Position numbers and translations under genes: made by a program. DNA of 64,000 nucleotides from Brevundimonas sp. (lineage in GTDB: Bacteria; Pseudomonadota; Alphaproteobacteria; Caulobacterales; Caulobacteraceae): assembly GCA_016742215.1 (NCBI GenBank), contig JACVCC010000002.1, positions 216,001-280,000 of the forward strand, read 5' to 3'. Below, one piece after another: positions 36,071 to 44,412 of the stretch. The notes beneath the pieces are model-generated. The model saw nothing but the letters and a program-made list of their open reading frames with translations. It ran no database searches and was not told where the DNA came from. Numbering within the stretch: position 1 is the stretch's first letter; each line of letters begins with the position of its first letter.

Positions 36071-37153
36071 TTGGCCGACGGCTCGCCCGCTGATGCGACG
36101 TCAACCGAACGCGGGTTGACCTATCCCTTCGCCGGGCCGCCGGCGTCGGGCGAGGCGGCGCAGGTGGCGCCGGATATCCTCTGGATGCGGCTGGCCATGC
36201 CGATGGCGCTGGACCACATCAATGTCTACGCAGTGCGTGACGGCGAAGGCTGGGCGCTGATCGATACCGGCCTGGGCATTCCCTCGAGCCGGGACGAGTG
36301 GAAGGTCCTGCTGGACGGGCCGCTGGAAGGGCGGCCCGTCACGCATGTGATCTGCACCCACATGCACCCGGATCACATCGGCCTGGCCGGTTGGCTATGC
36401 GAGCGGTTTGATGCGCCGTTGCTGATGACGCGGCTGGAGTATGTGACGGCGCGGATGCTGCTGGCGGACACCGGCCAGCCGGCGCCGGAGAGCGGAGCGC
36501 GCTTCTATCGGGCGGCGGGCTGGGACGAGGAGCAGATCGCAAGGTACCGGCGTGATTTCGGCCAGTTCGGCAAGGCGGTTTCGCCCCTGCCGTCGGGGTA
36601 TCAGCGAATCCGCGACGGGGACCATATCCGGATCGGCGGACAGGACTGGCGCGTCGTGGTCGGTGAAGGCCACAGCCCCGAGCACGCCTGCCTCTGGCGT
36701 GAAGCTGATGATGTGGTGCTGGGCGGTGACCAGATCCTGCCGCGCATCTCGTCCAATGTGTCGGTCTGGCCGACCGAGCCCGACGCTGACCCGCTGGGCG
36801 ACTGGCTGGTCTCGCTGGAGCGGATGAAGACCGTCCTGCCGGAGGATGCGCTGGTCCTGCCGTCGCACGGCGAGCCGTTCCGGGGCGTGTGGACGCGCCT
36901 GGACGCTCTGATCCGCGGGCACAATGTCTCGCTGAAGCGGCTGGAACGAACGCTGGCGACGCCGAAACGGGCCGTCGATGTCTTCGGCTGCCTCTTCGCA
37001 CGACCCGTCGGCGACGGCGTCCGCGGCATGGCTACCGGCGAGAGCATTGCTCACCTGAACTATCTGCTTCGGCAGGGGCGGGTGACGCGGACCCGTGACG
37101 CCGACGGCGTCGACTGGTGGACCGCGACAAACACGAGGGAGGAGGCGGCATGA
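36071..37153 (+). CDS. Metallo-beta-lactamase-fold hydrolase
   Basis: The ~360-residue protein has the MBL core. VICTHMHPDHIGLAGWLC is the H-x-H-x-D-H metal site, VVGEGHSPEHACLWRE gives the next His, VVLGGDQILPRISSNVSVWP the Asp, and LVLPSHGEPFRGV the last His. The C-terminal ~80 residues form a helical tail seen in MBL proteins that act on thioesters or lactones. The start is uncertain: TTG at 36071 has GGAG six bases upstream and is preferred. The stop overlaps the next gene (ATGA at 37150). Confidence 0.85.
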   Translation: MADGSPADATSTERGLTYPFAGPPASGEAAQVAPDILWMRLAMPMALDHINVYAVRDGEGWALIDTGLGIPSSRDEWKVLLDGPLEGRPVTHVICTHMHPDHIGLAGWLCERFDAPLLMTRLEYVTARMLLADTGQPAPESGARFYRAAGWDEEQIARYRRDFGQFGKAVSPLPSGYQRIRDGDHIRIGGQDWRVVVGEGHSPEHACLWREADDVVLGGDQILPRISSNVSVWPTEPDADPLGDWLVSLERMKTVLPEDALVLPSHGEPFRGVWTRLDALIRGHNVSLKRLERTLATPKRAVDVFGCLFARPVGDGVRGMATGESIAHLNYLLRQGRVTRTRDADGVDWWTATNTREEAA

Positions 37154-37923
37154 CCGACCACATCAAGACCGAACTGGCCGGCGGCGTCCTGACCGTCACC
37201 CTGGCGCGGGCGGAAAAGAAGAACGCCATCACCCAGGCGATGTACGCGGCGCTCGCCGAGGCGGCCCGACGCGCCCGGACGGACGATGCGGTGCGGGTGC
37301 TGGTCTTCGCCGGCGAGGGCGACAGCTTCTCGGCCGGCAATGACATTGCCGACTTCATCGCCATCGGCTCGCAGACCGGAAATCCGTCCGATATGGCCGT
37401 CTTCCGCTTCCTCAAGGCCATGGCCGATCTGGACAAGCCGGTGGTCGGCGCCGTGCGCGGCCGGGCGGTCGGCATCGGCCTGACGCTGCTGCTCCACTGC
37501 GACATGGTGGTGGTGGCCGAAGACGCCCTGCTGTCGGCGCCCTTCATCAATCTGGCGCTGGCCCCGGAGGCGGCTTCGTCCCTGCTGCTGCCGAGCGTTC
37601 TGGGCCACCAGCGTGCGTTCGAAATCTTCGCCCTGGGCGAGCCGATCGATGGCCGCACGGCTGTCGCATGGGGTCTGGCCAATCGGGCGGTGGCTGCGGA
37701 TCAGGTCGATGCAGTGGCTCAGGAGCTCGCCGGCAAGCTGGCCGCCCGGGCGCCCAACTCGATCCGCAAGACCAAGCGCCTGATGCGCGACGCCGAGGCT
37801 ATCTGGGACCTGATGCAGCGTGAGGGCGAGGCCTTCGGCAGCCAGATGAAGAGCCCCGAGGCGATGGAGGCCTTCATGGCCTTTACCCAGAAGCGAGAAC
37901 CGGACTTCTCGAAAGTCGGTTGA
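37150..37923 (+). CDS. Enoyl-CoA hydratase/isomerase-family protein
   Basis: The 257-residue crotonase-fold protein contains GEGDSFSAGNDIADF and VRGRAVGIGLTLLLHCDMVV, the two oxyanion-hole loops. LAPEAASSLLLPSVLG follows with Glu in the general-base position. The expected reaction is hydration or isomerisation of an enoyl-CoA. Its ATG overlaps the stop of the MBL hydrolase by four bases, so the hydrolase may act on a related CoA thioester; that link is inference. Confidence 0.9.
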   Translation: MTDHIKTELAGGVLTVTLARAEKKNAITQAMYAALAEAARRARTDDAVRVLVFAGEGDSFSAGNDIADFIAIGSQTGNPSDMAVFRFLKAMADLDKPVVGAVRGRAVGIGLTLLLHCDMVVVAEDALLSAPFINLALAPEAASSLLLPSVLGHQRAFEIFALGEPIDGRTAVAWGLANRAVAADQVDAVAQELAGKLAARAPNSIRKTKRLMRDAEAIWDLMQREGEAFGSQMKSPEAMEAFMAFTQKREPDFSKVG

Positions 37924-37957
37924 TTCCCGGCGGCGTGCGCCTTAGGTGCGCGCCGCA

Positions 37958-38437
37958 ATGACCGACGTCGCCGTCCAGACCCTGCCCGTGAGGCCCGAAG
38001 CCCTCGCCGACATTCCGGCGATCGAGGCGCTGATCCTGCGCGCCTTCGGTCCGGGTCGGTTCGCCAAGACCGCGGAACGCCTGCGCGAGGGCGGGACCAT
38101 CGCCGCGGGCTTCGTCGTGCGTGACGAGGACGGTCGCCTGATCGGCTCGGTGCGCCTGTGGTCCATCACCGTCGGCGGCAAGCCGGCGCTGTTCCTGGGA
38201 CCGATCGCCGTCGATGCCGACAACCGCAGGGGTGGGCTCGGCGCCGATCTCGTTCAGGCTTGCATCGACTATGCGGCACAGACCGGCGTCGGCGTGCTGC
38301 TGGTCGGCGATCCGCCCTACTTCAGCCGCTTCGGTTTCGTCGCCGCGCCGGACGCTGTCCTGCCCGGTCCGGTGGACCGGCGTCGGGTGATGTGGCGCGG
38401 GGCGGGCGCCCCCTTCGGCGTTGTCGCCATCGCCTGA
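37958..38437 (+). CDS. GNAT-family N-acetyltransferase
   Basis: The 159-residue protein has the GNAT order: VRPEALADIPAIEALILRAF (beta1-alpha1), GSVRLWSITV, FLGPIAVDADNRRGGLGADL with the acetyl-CoA-binding R-x-x-G-x-G/A loop, and VGDPPYFSRFGFVAA (Y-x-(K/R)-F/Y-G-F). This combination resembles the YhbS group of predicted acetyltransferases. The ATG at 37958 is preferred over an upstream GTG. It is 34 bases after the enoyl-CoA hydratase. Confidence 0.88.
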   Translation: MTDVAVQTLPVRPEALADIPAIEALILRAFGPGRFAKTAERLREGGTIAAGFVVRDEDGRLIGSVRLWSITVGGKPALFLGPIAVDADNRRGGLGADLVQACIDYAAQTGVGVLLVGDPPYFSRFGFVAAPDAVLPGPVDRRRVMWRGAGAPFGVVAIA

Positions 38438-38478
38438 GCGGGTTTGCACGCGCGGGCGTAGCGCCTAAGTCTGGACCC

Positions 38479-39042
38479 ATGTCCAACCCGGATGACATCA
38501 AGCGAGGACTGGCCGCGGTCGCCGAGGCGGCGAAGCCCGCGGGTCGCGGCCTGCCGCCCGTCCACCTCTGGCATCCCGAGCATTGCGGCGACATCGACAT
38601 CCTGATCCGGGCCGACGGCGTCTGGATGCACGAGGGCTCGCCCATTGGGCGGCCGGAGCTGGTCCGCCTGTTCTCGACGGTCCTGCGCAAGGATCCGGAC
38701 GGCTACTGCCTGGTCACGCCGGTCGAGAAGCTGTCGATCCGGGTCGAGGACCTGCCGTTCCGCGCCGTGACGGTCGAGCGCCGGGGCGAGGCCTGGGTCT
38801 TCACGACCGATGTCGGTGATAGCGTCGAAGCTGGCGAGGACCATCCCCTGATCGTCGAGACGGACCCGCTGACCGGCGAGCCCGCGCCGCGCATCCACGT
38901 CCGCGCGGATCTGTGGGCCCGTGTGGCGCGATCGGTCTTCTATGAATTGGTCGAGGCTGCCGCAGTAGAGCGCGACCACCTGACGATCCGATCAAACGGC
39001 GTTCCGTTCCCGCTCGGGCCGGCCGGAGCGGGCGTCGTATGA
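38479..39042 (+). CDS. DUF1285 protein
   Basis: The 187-residue product matches the DUF1285 pattern: PPVHLWHPEHCGDIDILIRA with GVWMHEGSPIGRPELVRLFS, then GYCLVTPVEKLSIRVEDLPF. This cytosolic family is of unknown function and is common next to the NUDIX and CCA genes in alphaproteobacteria, the same order as here. The stop overlaps the ATG of the NUDIX gene (39039). Confidence 0.88.
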   Translation: MSNPDDIKRGLAAVAEAAKPAGRGLPPVHLWHPEHCGDIDILIRADGVWMHEGSPIGRPELVRLFSTVLRKDPDGYCLVTPVEKLSIRVEDLPFRAVTVERRGEAWVFTTDVGDSVEAGEDHPLIVETDPLTGEPAPRIHVRADLWARVARSVFYELVEAAAVERDHLTIRSNGVPFPLGPAGAGVV

Positions 39043-39701
39043 GCCTGTCTACGCTGAGAGAGCGGCTGATCGCGCGTCTCGCGCCGGTCGGGGCCTGGAC
39101 GCCTGAGCTGGAGGCCGCGCGTTCGGACTTCGACCTGAACCCGGACGCACCACGGGCAGGCAAGACCCTGCGTCCCGCCGCCGTCCTCGTACCGATTATC
39201 GCAAGGCCGGATGGGGCGACCGTCCTGCTGACCCGTCGTTCAGACAGTCTCGCCAGCCACACCGGCCAGATCGCCTTTCCCGGCGGCCGGCTGGATCCCG
39301 GTGAAACCGCAGTCGTCGCGGCCCTGCGTGAGGCGAATGAAGAAGTCGCTCTGGACCCCGCAGTCGTCGAGGTGCTGGGGCTTGGCGATCCCTATGAGAC
39401 CGGCACCGGCTTCCTGGTTACTCCGGTCATCGGCTGGCTGACAGAACCGCCTGTGACGACACCATCCCCTGCCGAGGTCGCGGAGGTGTTCGAGGCCCCG
39501 TGGGACTTCCTGATGAATTCCGCCAACCATCGCCGCGATTCCTATCAACTCGAGGGACAGCCAACGCGCTGGTTCTGGGCCATGCCGTATCGCGAACGGT
39601 ACATATGGGGCGCGACCGCCGGCATCGTGCGGGCGCTGTGCGACCGGCTCTATGGTGGCGAAAGCGATCCGTTGCGCGCCGCAGGCGAGGACGCCGCGTG
39701 A
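39039..39701 (+). CDS. NUDIX CoA pyrophosphatase-like hydrolase
   Basis: The 220-residue protein has LLTRRSDSLASHTGQIAFPG, the UPF0035/CoA-pyrophosphatase signature, running into GGRLDPGETAVVAALREANE-EVAL, a complete NUDIX box (G-x5-E-x7-R-E-x-x-E-E). The family splits CoA and its derivatives into phosphopantetheine products. It lies between DUF1285 and the CCA gene with 4-base overlaps on both sides. Confidence 0.92.
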   Translation: MSLSTLRERLIARLAPVGAWTPELEAARSDFDLNPDAPRAGKTLRPAAVLVPIIARPDGATVLLTRRSDSLASHTGQIAFPGGRLDPGETAVVAALREANEEVALDPAVVEVLGLGDPYETGTGFLVTPVIGWLTEPPVTTPSPAEVAEVFEAPWDFLMNSANHRRDSYQLEGQPTRWFWAMPYRERYIWGATAGIVRALCDRLYGGESDPLRAAGEDAA

Positions 39702-40915
39702 CCCGTCTGACCGATCAGGCATGGCTGACCGATCCCGCCACCCGGGCGGTCATGACGGCGCTGGAGGCGGCCGGAGGTCCTGACTGCGCCCGTTTCGTCG
39801 GCGGCTGCGTGCGCAACGCCCTGATGGGCCGGCCCATCGACGACATCGACATCGCCACGACGCTGAAGCCCGAACAGACCGAGAAGGCGATCCGCGCCGC
39901 GGGGCTCAAGGCGGTCCCAACCGGCATCGCCCATGGCACGGTGACGGCTGTCGCCGACCGCAAGCCGTTCGAGATCACAACCCTGCGCCGCGATGTGACG
40001 ACGGACGGCCGCAACGCCACCGTCGCCTTCACCGACGACTGGGCCGAGGACGCTGCACGGCGAGACTTCCGCCTGAACGCTCTCTATGCCGACAGCCAAG
40101 GTAGGGTGTTCGATCCGACCGGTCATGGCGTCGATGATGCGTCGGCGGGCCGCATCGTCTTCGTCGGCGATCCCGCCATCCGGATCCGCGAGGACTACCT
40201 TCGCATCCTGCGCTTCTTCCGCTTTTTCGCCTGGTATGGGCGCGGCGGGATGGATGCAGCCGGACTGGAGGCCTGCCGCGAGCTGGCGCCCGGCATGACC
40301 CGACTGTCAGCCGAACGGGTCTCGAAGGAGCTGATGAAGCTGCTGGCCGCTGAAGATCCTCGTCCGGCGGTTCGCGCCATGGCGGAGACTGGCGTCCTGA
40401 CGCAGGTTCTGCCCGACGCCGCGGACCTTGCCCTGTTTGATGCCGTGGTCGATCTCACGGATGATCCGGTCGAGCGGCTTGGGGCCATGCTCCCGCTGGA
40501 CGCCGAGCGTCTTCGCATGGTGTCGGAAGGCCTGCGACTGCCGAATGCGGCTCGAGACCGGCTGACGGATATGGCGCAGGCGGCCGCCGACGTGAATCTC
40601 GATCTGACTGAGCACGCCCTGCGTGTCGCCGTCTATCGCCACGGACGGCGGGCGGTCAGGGAGCTTCTGACCCGCCGAGCAGGCGAGGACCCCGTCCGTT
40701 CAGCCCATGGCGATCGCCTTCGGGCTCTGGCCGCTGACTGGGATCCACCCGCGATGCCGGTGGGCGGAAAGGATGTCGCCGGCCTTGGGGTGCCGCCGGG
40801 CCCGGAGACCGGCCGTATTCTCAAGGCCTTCGAGGCGGGCTGGCTTGCTGACGATTTTCCGACTGAAGGCCACGCCGAACGGCTTGCAGCGCTGATCAGT
40901 CCGCCGCGAGGGTGA
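39698..40915 (+). CDS. cca: CCA tRNA nucleotidyltransferase
   Basis: The 405-residue class II nucleotidyltransferase adds or repairs the 3' CCA of tRNAs. CARFVGGCVRNALMGRPIDD followed by IDIATTL carries the G-G nucleotide loop and D-x-D metal site. DDWAEDAARRDFRLNALYAD includes the R-R-D-F motif, and IREDYLRILRFFRFFAWYG the E-D-x-x-R motif. The GTG start overlaps the NUDIX stop (GTGA). The 3' end overlaps the convergent EEP gene by 20 bases. Confidence 0.94.
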   Translation: MTRLTDQAWLTDPATRAVMTALEAAGGPDCARFVGGCVRNALMGRPIDDIDIATTLKPEQTEKAIRAAGLKAVPTGIAHGTVTAVADRKPFEITTLRRDVTTDGRNATVAFTDDWAEDAARRDFRLNALYADSQGRVFDPTGHGVDDASAGRIVFVGDPAIRIREDYLRILRFFRFFAWYGRGGMDAAGLEACRELAPGMTRLSAERVSKELMKLLAAEDPRPAVRAMAETGVLTQVLPDAADLALFDAVVDLTDDPVERLGAMLPLDAERLRMVSEGLRLPNAARDRLTDMAQAAADVNLDLTEHALRVAVYRHGRRAVRELLTRRAGEDPVRSAHGDRLRALAADWDPPAMPVGGKDVAGLGVPPGPETGRILKAFEAGWLADDFPTEGHAERLAALISPPRG

Positions 40916-41879
40916 ACTCGGTTACGACGGGCAGGTGATCCGAGCCGTTGGCCTTGCCGAGCTTGCGGCTGATCAGGGCGAGATCGGACGAACGCCAGAC
41001 CTGATCGATCGTGATGCCCAGGACAGGCGGCAGTGCCGTCGGCCAGGTCCCCGCGACACCCGGCGCCGGAATCAGGCCCATGTCCGCCTTGACCTGACGC
41101 CCGATGCGGGCGCTCGACACACTGTTGAAGTCGCCGGCGACGATTGTCGGCCCCGTCAACGTTCCCCGGATATCCGTCAGCGCCATCGTCTGGGAAATCT
41201 GCCCCCACTGGTACTGATAGGGCCACGGACGCGTCAGATGCACGCCGATCACATTCAGCCGGCCCAGCGGAGAGTCGGCCGAAGCGCCGACAGAATGCAG
41301 ACCGTCCGGCGGGTCGGGCAGGGCGCGCAAGGGATAACGGGAGGCAATCACCGATCGTGAGGGGCCCCGGGTCACATCCAGTCGGACCGACGCGACCCGG
41401 TGCGGATAGCCGTCAAGGATCGTGTCCACCTGCCGGGTCGCTTCCTCACCCAGTTCGATAAGGATGACGACGTCCGGATCGGCCGCCTCGATCGAAGACC
41501 GGATCGCGGCCACATCCTCGTTCAGGTAGTAGAGGTTGGCAGAGTAGAGCCGGACGACCGGCGCATCTTCACGCGGCTTTCCCTTGTCGGGAAACCATTG
41601 CGGCCAGACCGCGATCAGCAGCAAGGCCGTCATCGCCGCCGAGGCGATGGCCCAGCCCCACTGGCGGATGAGCAGGAACGCAACTGTCAGCAGAACGGCC
41701 GGCAGAACGGCCGGGCCGGTGAACTGGGCGAGGATATCCACCCAACGGTGACCGATCCCGCTCAGGGCCGCCAACGCCAGCGGCAGGGGCGCGCACACGG
41801 CCGCCAGCGCCGCCAGATGGAAGGCGACCCTTGCCAGAGTTCGCAGCAGAGAGTGATCTTGGTGAACGCGGGTCGTCAT
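40896..41879 (-). CDS. Membrane-anchored endonuclease/exonuclease/phosphatase-fold protein
   Basis: The 327-residue product has an N-terminal region of three hydrophobic segments (LAALAAVCAPLPLALAAL, AVLPAVLLTVAFLLI, AIASAAMTALLLIAVWP) and a soluble C-terminal EEP domain. The domain contains LYSANLYYLNEDVAAIRSSI, ADPDVVILIELGEEATR, VAGDFNSVSSARIGRQV and SDHLPVVTEFTLAAD. This architecture (three helices, then EEP) is common for bacterial envelope phosphodiesterases of unknown substrate. The last 20 bases overlap the 3' end of cca. Confidence 0.85.
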   Translation of the reverse strand: MTTRVHQDHSLLRTLARVAFHLAALAAVCAPLPLALAALSGIGHRWVDILAQFTGPAVLPAVLLTVAFLLIRQWGWAIASAAMTALLLIAVWPQWFPDKGKPREDAPVVRLYSANLYYLNEDVAAIRSSIEAADPDVVILIELGEEATRQVDTILDGYPHRVASVRLDVTRGPSRSVIASRYPLRALPDPPDGLHSVGASADSPLGRLNVIGVHLTRPWPYQYQWGQISQTMALTDIRGTLTGPTIVAGDFNSVSSARIGRQVKADMGLIPAPGVAGTWPTALPPVLGITIDQVWRSSDLALISRKLGKANGSDHLPVVTEFTLAAD

Positions 41880-41911
41880 GGCGCGTTTACGGTCTCGCTT
41901 TGGAGGGATGC

Positions 41912-42391
41912 ATGGCCAGACGGACCATCAGCGATATCGAGAAAATCTGGTCGAATGTCGAGGGCGTGAAGAAGCTCTCCGACCGGGCAGTGGGTATCGG
42001 ACCCTTCGGCATCGGTATGGACGGCCTTCTGACCTGGGTCCCCATTGTGGGCACGGCCTATACGCTCGGCGCTGCGGGCTGGCTGCTGATTCAGGCGCAC
42101 CGGGCGAAGGCCTCGCCCGCTACGGTGGTGCAGATGATGGCCTGGCTCGGCCTGGACAGCGCGACGACTGTGGTCGGCGAAGTTCCCTTCCTCGATTTTG
42201 TACCCAGCGTCGCGGACGTCCTGTTCCCGGGTCACCTGCTGGCGGCCAAGGCGCTGCAGCGGGACATTGAGAGCACCCACTGGGTTGAGGACAGCGAGAG
42301 AGCGGCCCGGGCGTCCGGCGCGCACGAAGGCCATGTCCAGACCATGCGCGCTGACCCGAAACTGCGCCGGGTCGTCTATCTGCATGATTAG
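41912..42391 (+). CDS. DUF4112 protein
   Basis: The 159-residue protein reads GIGPFGIGMDGLLTWVPIVG, then TAYTLGAAGWLLIQAHRAKA and ATTVVGEVPFLDFVPSVADV, which is the DUF4112 pattern. Two short hydrophobic stretches suggest membrane association. The function is unknown. The ATG at 41912 has GGAGG upstream. Only 32 bases separate it from the divergent EEP gene. Confidence 0.85.
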   Translation: MARRTISDIEKIWSNVEGVKKLSDRAVGIGPFGIGMDGLLTWVPIVGTAYTLGAAGWLLIQAHRAKASPATVVQMMAWLGLDSATTVVGEVPFLDFVPSVADVLFPGHLLAAKALQRDIESTHWVEDSERAARASGAHEGHVQTMRADPKLRRVVYLHD

Positions 42392-42530
42392 TATTTTCGG
42401 ATTGTCAGCCACCCTTGGCGAGATAGCCTGCTGATCTTTCGGGCCTTCCCTGTGACAGTAGCGTCATCAGGCATCCTGACGAAGAACCACCCGCAGTCTG
42501 ATCCCCGATTTCAACATCGGAGACAGACGA

Positions 42531-43997
42531 ATGAGCGACGAACACTCCGCCCGGCTGCAACTGCCCTATCTGGTCGCGGGCCAGATGCAGAAGCACGTCA
42601 CGCTGAACGAGACCCTGACCCGGCTGGACGCCCTGGTTCAGACCTGCGTCGTCAGCCGGACCCTCACGGATCAACCGGAGGATCCGGCAGATGGCGATCT
42701 CTACATCCTGCCCGACGCGGCTACAGGTGAGAGCTGGGTCGACAGGCCCGCCGGCGCGCTGGTCCGGTTTGATGCCGGCATATGGTCGTCATCTCCGGTC
42801 GTCGAGGGCCTGTTGGCTCTGGTCCAGGACGAGGCGCAGTTCGTCGTCAGGTCCGGCGACGAGTGGATCGGGCTCGGCGAGACCTTGTCGGCCTTGGGCG
42901 ATCTGCAACGGCTGGGCGTCGGCGCCGAGGCCGATGCGGACAACCCCTTCACCGCCAGGCTGAACACGGCGCTCTGGACTGCGCTTGAGGCAGGCGCGGG
43001 CGGCACGGGCGATCTCAGGCTGACCCTGAACAAGGAAAGCGCCGGGGACGTCCTGTCCCTTCTGTTCCAGTCCGGCTGGAGCGGGCGGGCGGAGTTGGGA
43101 CTGGTCGGAGACGACGATCTGGTTCTGAAGGTCAGCCCGGATGGAGGCGTCTGGCGCGAGGCGCTGCGGGTGGACGGCGAGACCGGACAGGTCCGGTTCG
43201 AGCTCGGGGCGGTGCGCTGCGAGACCGTCAGGCTGACGGAGAGCGCTTTGTGGGCCCCGCCGCCATGGGCGCGGATCGTGGAGGCTGTCGCGGTGGGCGC
43301 AGGCGGAGGCGGGGGCTCCGGCGGTTACGGCGCTTCCGGCGAACGCCCCGGTGGAGGCGGTGGTGCGGGCGGGGCCGTCCTTTCCGCCCGCTGGCCGGCG
43401 GACCGGGTTTCGGGAGGTCTGACCGTCGAGATCGGCATCGGCGGCGCCGGTGGAACTGCCGGTGAGGGCGCTGCGGGCGGCGACAGTCTGATCCGGTTGG
43501 GTGCGGTGGCGATCCTGTCCGCGCCCGGCGGCGACAGCGGATGGGCGGGTGCGAGCGGAGGCGCAGGCGGTGCGGGCTCGCTTGTGTCCAATGCCGGCGG
43601 AGGTTCGAGCGCCACGGCGGCGGGGGAGGGCGGCCATGGCCTCCACCGGCCGGAGGCTCCGGGCGGTGGCGGCGCCGGCGGGGGATTGTCGGAGTCCGGT
43701 CTGGCGCTGGCCGGCGGACCAGGCGGCGACGGTGGTGCGCTGGCCATCCGCGCAACCGCCGGCATCGGCGGCGTCGAGGGCGGCGGCTGGGGCGGCTGGG
43801 ACGCACCGATCCCGGACCTCCACTGGTCCGGCGGCGGTGGCGGCGGCGGCGGGGGCTCCGCCTCGGGCAGCGGTCATTCGGGAGGACCGGCAGGGCGCTG
43901 GGGAGCGGGAGGCGGCGGCGGCGGGGCCGGCGTCTCTTCGGGCGGCACTGGCGGCCCCGGGGCCTCGGGCATCGTCTGGCTGACGGTGATCGGGTGA
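42531..43997 (+). CDS. DUF2793 tail-fibre-like protein with glycine-rich C-terminal domain
   Basis: The 488-residue protein has an N-terminal DUF2793 domain (~1-130: SARLQLPYLVAGQMQKHVTL, NETLTRLDALVQT, YILPDAATGESWVDRPAGAL, IGLGETLSALGDLQRLGVGA). A short beta-rich linker follows, and from ~250 to the end a domain dominated by Gly (AVGAGGGGGSGGYGASGERP and similar). DUF2793 is known from alphaproteobacterial phages and a gene-transfer-agent tail fibre, and Gly-rich tips occur in phage adhesins with polyglycine-type helices. The last residues (GASGIVWLTVIG) resemble a fibre-tip closing strand. A good ribosome site (CGGAGACAG) precedes the ATG. It is followed by small and lysis-type genes. Confidence 0.82.
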   Translation: MSDEHSARLQLPYLVAGQMQKHVTLNETLTRLDALVQTCVVSRTLTDQPEDPADGDLYILPDAATGESWVDRPAGALVRFDAGIWSSSPVVEGLLALVQDEAQFVVRSGDEWIGLGETLSALGDLQRLGVGAEADADNPFTARLNTALWTALEAGAGGTGDLRLTLNKESAGDVLSLLFQSGWSGRAELGLVGDDDLVLKVSPDGGVWREALRVDGETGQVRFELGAVRCETVRLTESALWAPPPWARIVEAVAVGAGGGGGSGGYGASGERPGGGGGAGGAVLSARWPADRVSGGLTVEIGIGGAGGTAGEGAAGGDSLIRLGAVAILSAPGGDSGWAGASGGAGGAGSLVSNAGGGSSATAAGEGGHGLHRPEAPGGGGAGGGLSESGLALAGGPGGDGGALAIRATAGIGGVEGGGWGGWDAPIPDLHWSGGGGGGGGGSASGSGHSGGPAGRWGAGGGGGGAGVSSGGTGGPGASGIVWLTVIG

Positions 43998-44002
43998 GCG
44001 CC

Positions 44003-44152
44003 ATGATCCACATGCCGAAGGAGATCGATGTGCTTGACGGCGAGGTGTTCGATACGCCCTGCCGCCTGTCAGCCGCCGACGCGGTGCTGGAAGGCGGGCC
44101 GGGGTGGCGTCGTCGTGACGAAGGCCTGACGGAACGGGAGGACGAACAGTGA
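44003..44152 (+). CDS. 49-residue unknown protein between tail-fibre-like and holin-like genes
   Basis: The ATG at 44003 begins MIHMPKEIDVLDGEVFDTPC five bases after the previous stop. The product ends EREDEQ, with its stop overlapping the GTG start of the next gene (GTGA). It is acidic, has no membrane segment and matches no family I know. The tight packing on both sides is the main support. Confidence 0.55.
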   Translation: MIHMPKEIDVLDGEVFDTPCRLSAADAVLEGGPGWRRRDEGLTEREDEQ

Positions 44153-44412
44153 GCGCCCGGACCGGAAGGCCGGTGTTGGCCGAGGGGCGGTGGCTCTGGC
44201 GCCGCCTCTATGTGTTCGGCAACAGCGCAATGGCCTGGCTGGTGCTCGACAGGCTGATCGCCGCCAGCCCGGCCGCTGCGGGACCCGATCTCGCGCGGGA
44301 CCTGATGGCGCTGCTGGCCCTGCTCGGCGTGCTCTATCTCGTCGCGCCGACCGCCCAGCAGTTGGTGAGCGGCCTTGCGGGCCTGCACCGGCGCGGGAGG
44401 CTGCGTCCATGA
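44149..44412 (+). CDS. Small two-helix membrane protein, holin candidate
   Basis: The 87-residue product has two hydrophobic segments (YVFGNSAMAWLVLDRLIAA and LMALLALLGVLYLVAPTAQ) and a basic C-terminal tail (RRGRLRP). Size, helix number, charged tail and position directly before an endolysin-type gene fit a holin. There is no sequence signature that proves it; an anchoring or spanin-like role is possible. Its GTG start overlaps the stop of the 49-residue protein and its stop overlaps the next ATG. Confidence 0.65.
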   Translation: MSARTGRPVLAEGRWLWRRLYVFGNSAMAWLVLDRLIAASPAAAGPDLARDLMALLALLGVLYLVAPTAQQLVSGLAGLHRRGRLRP

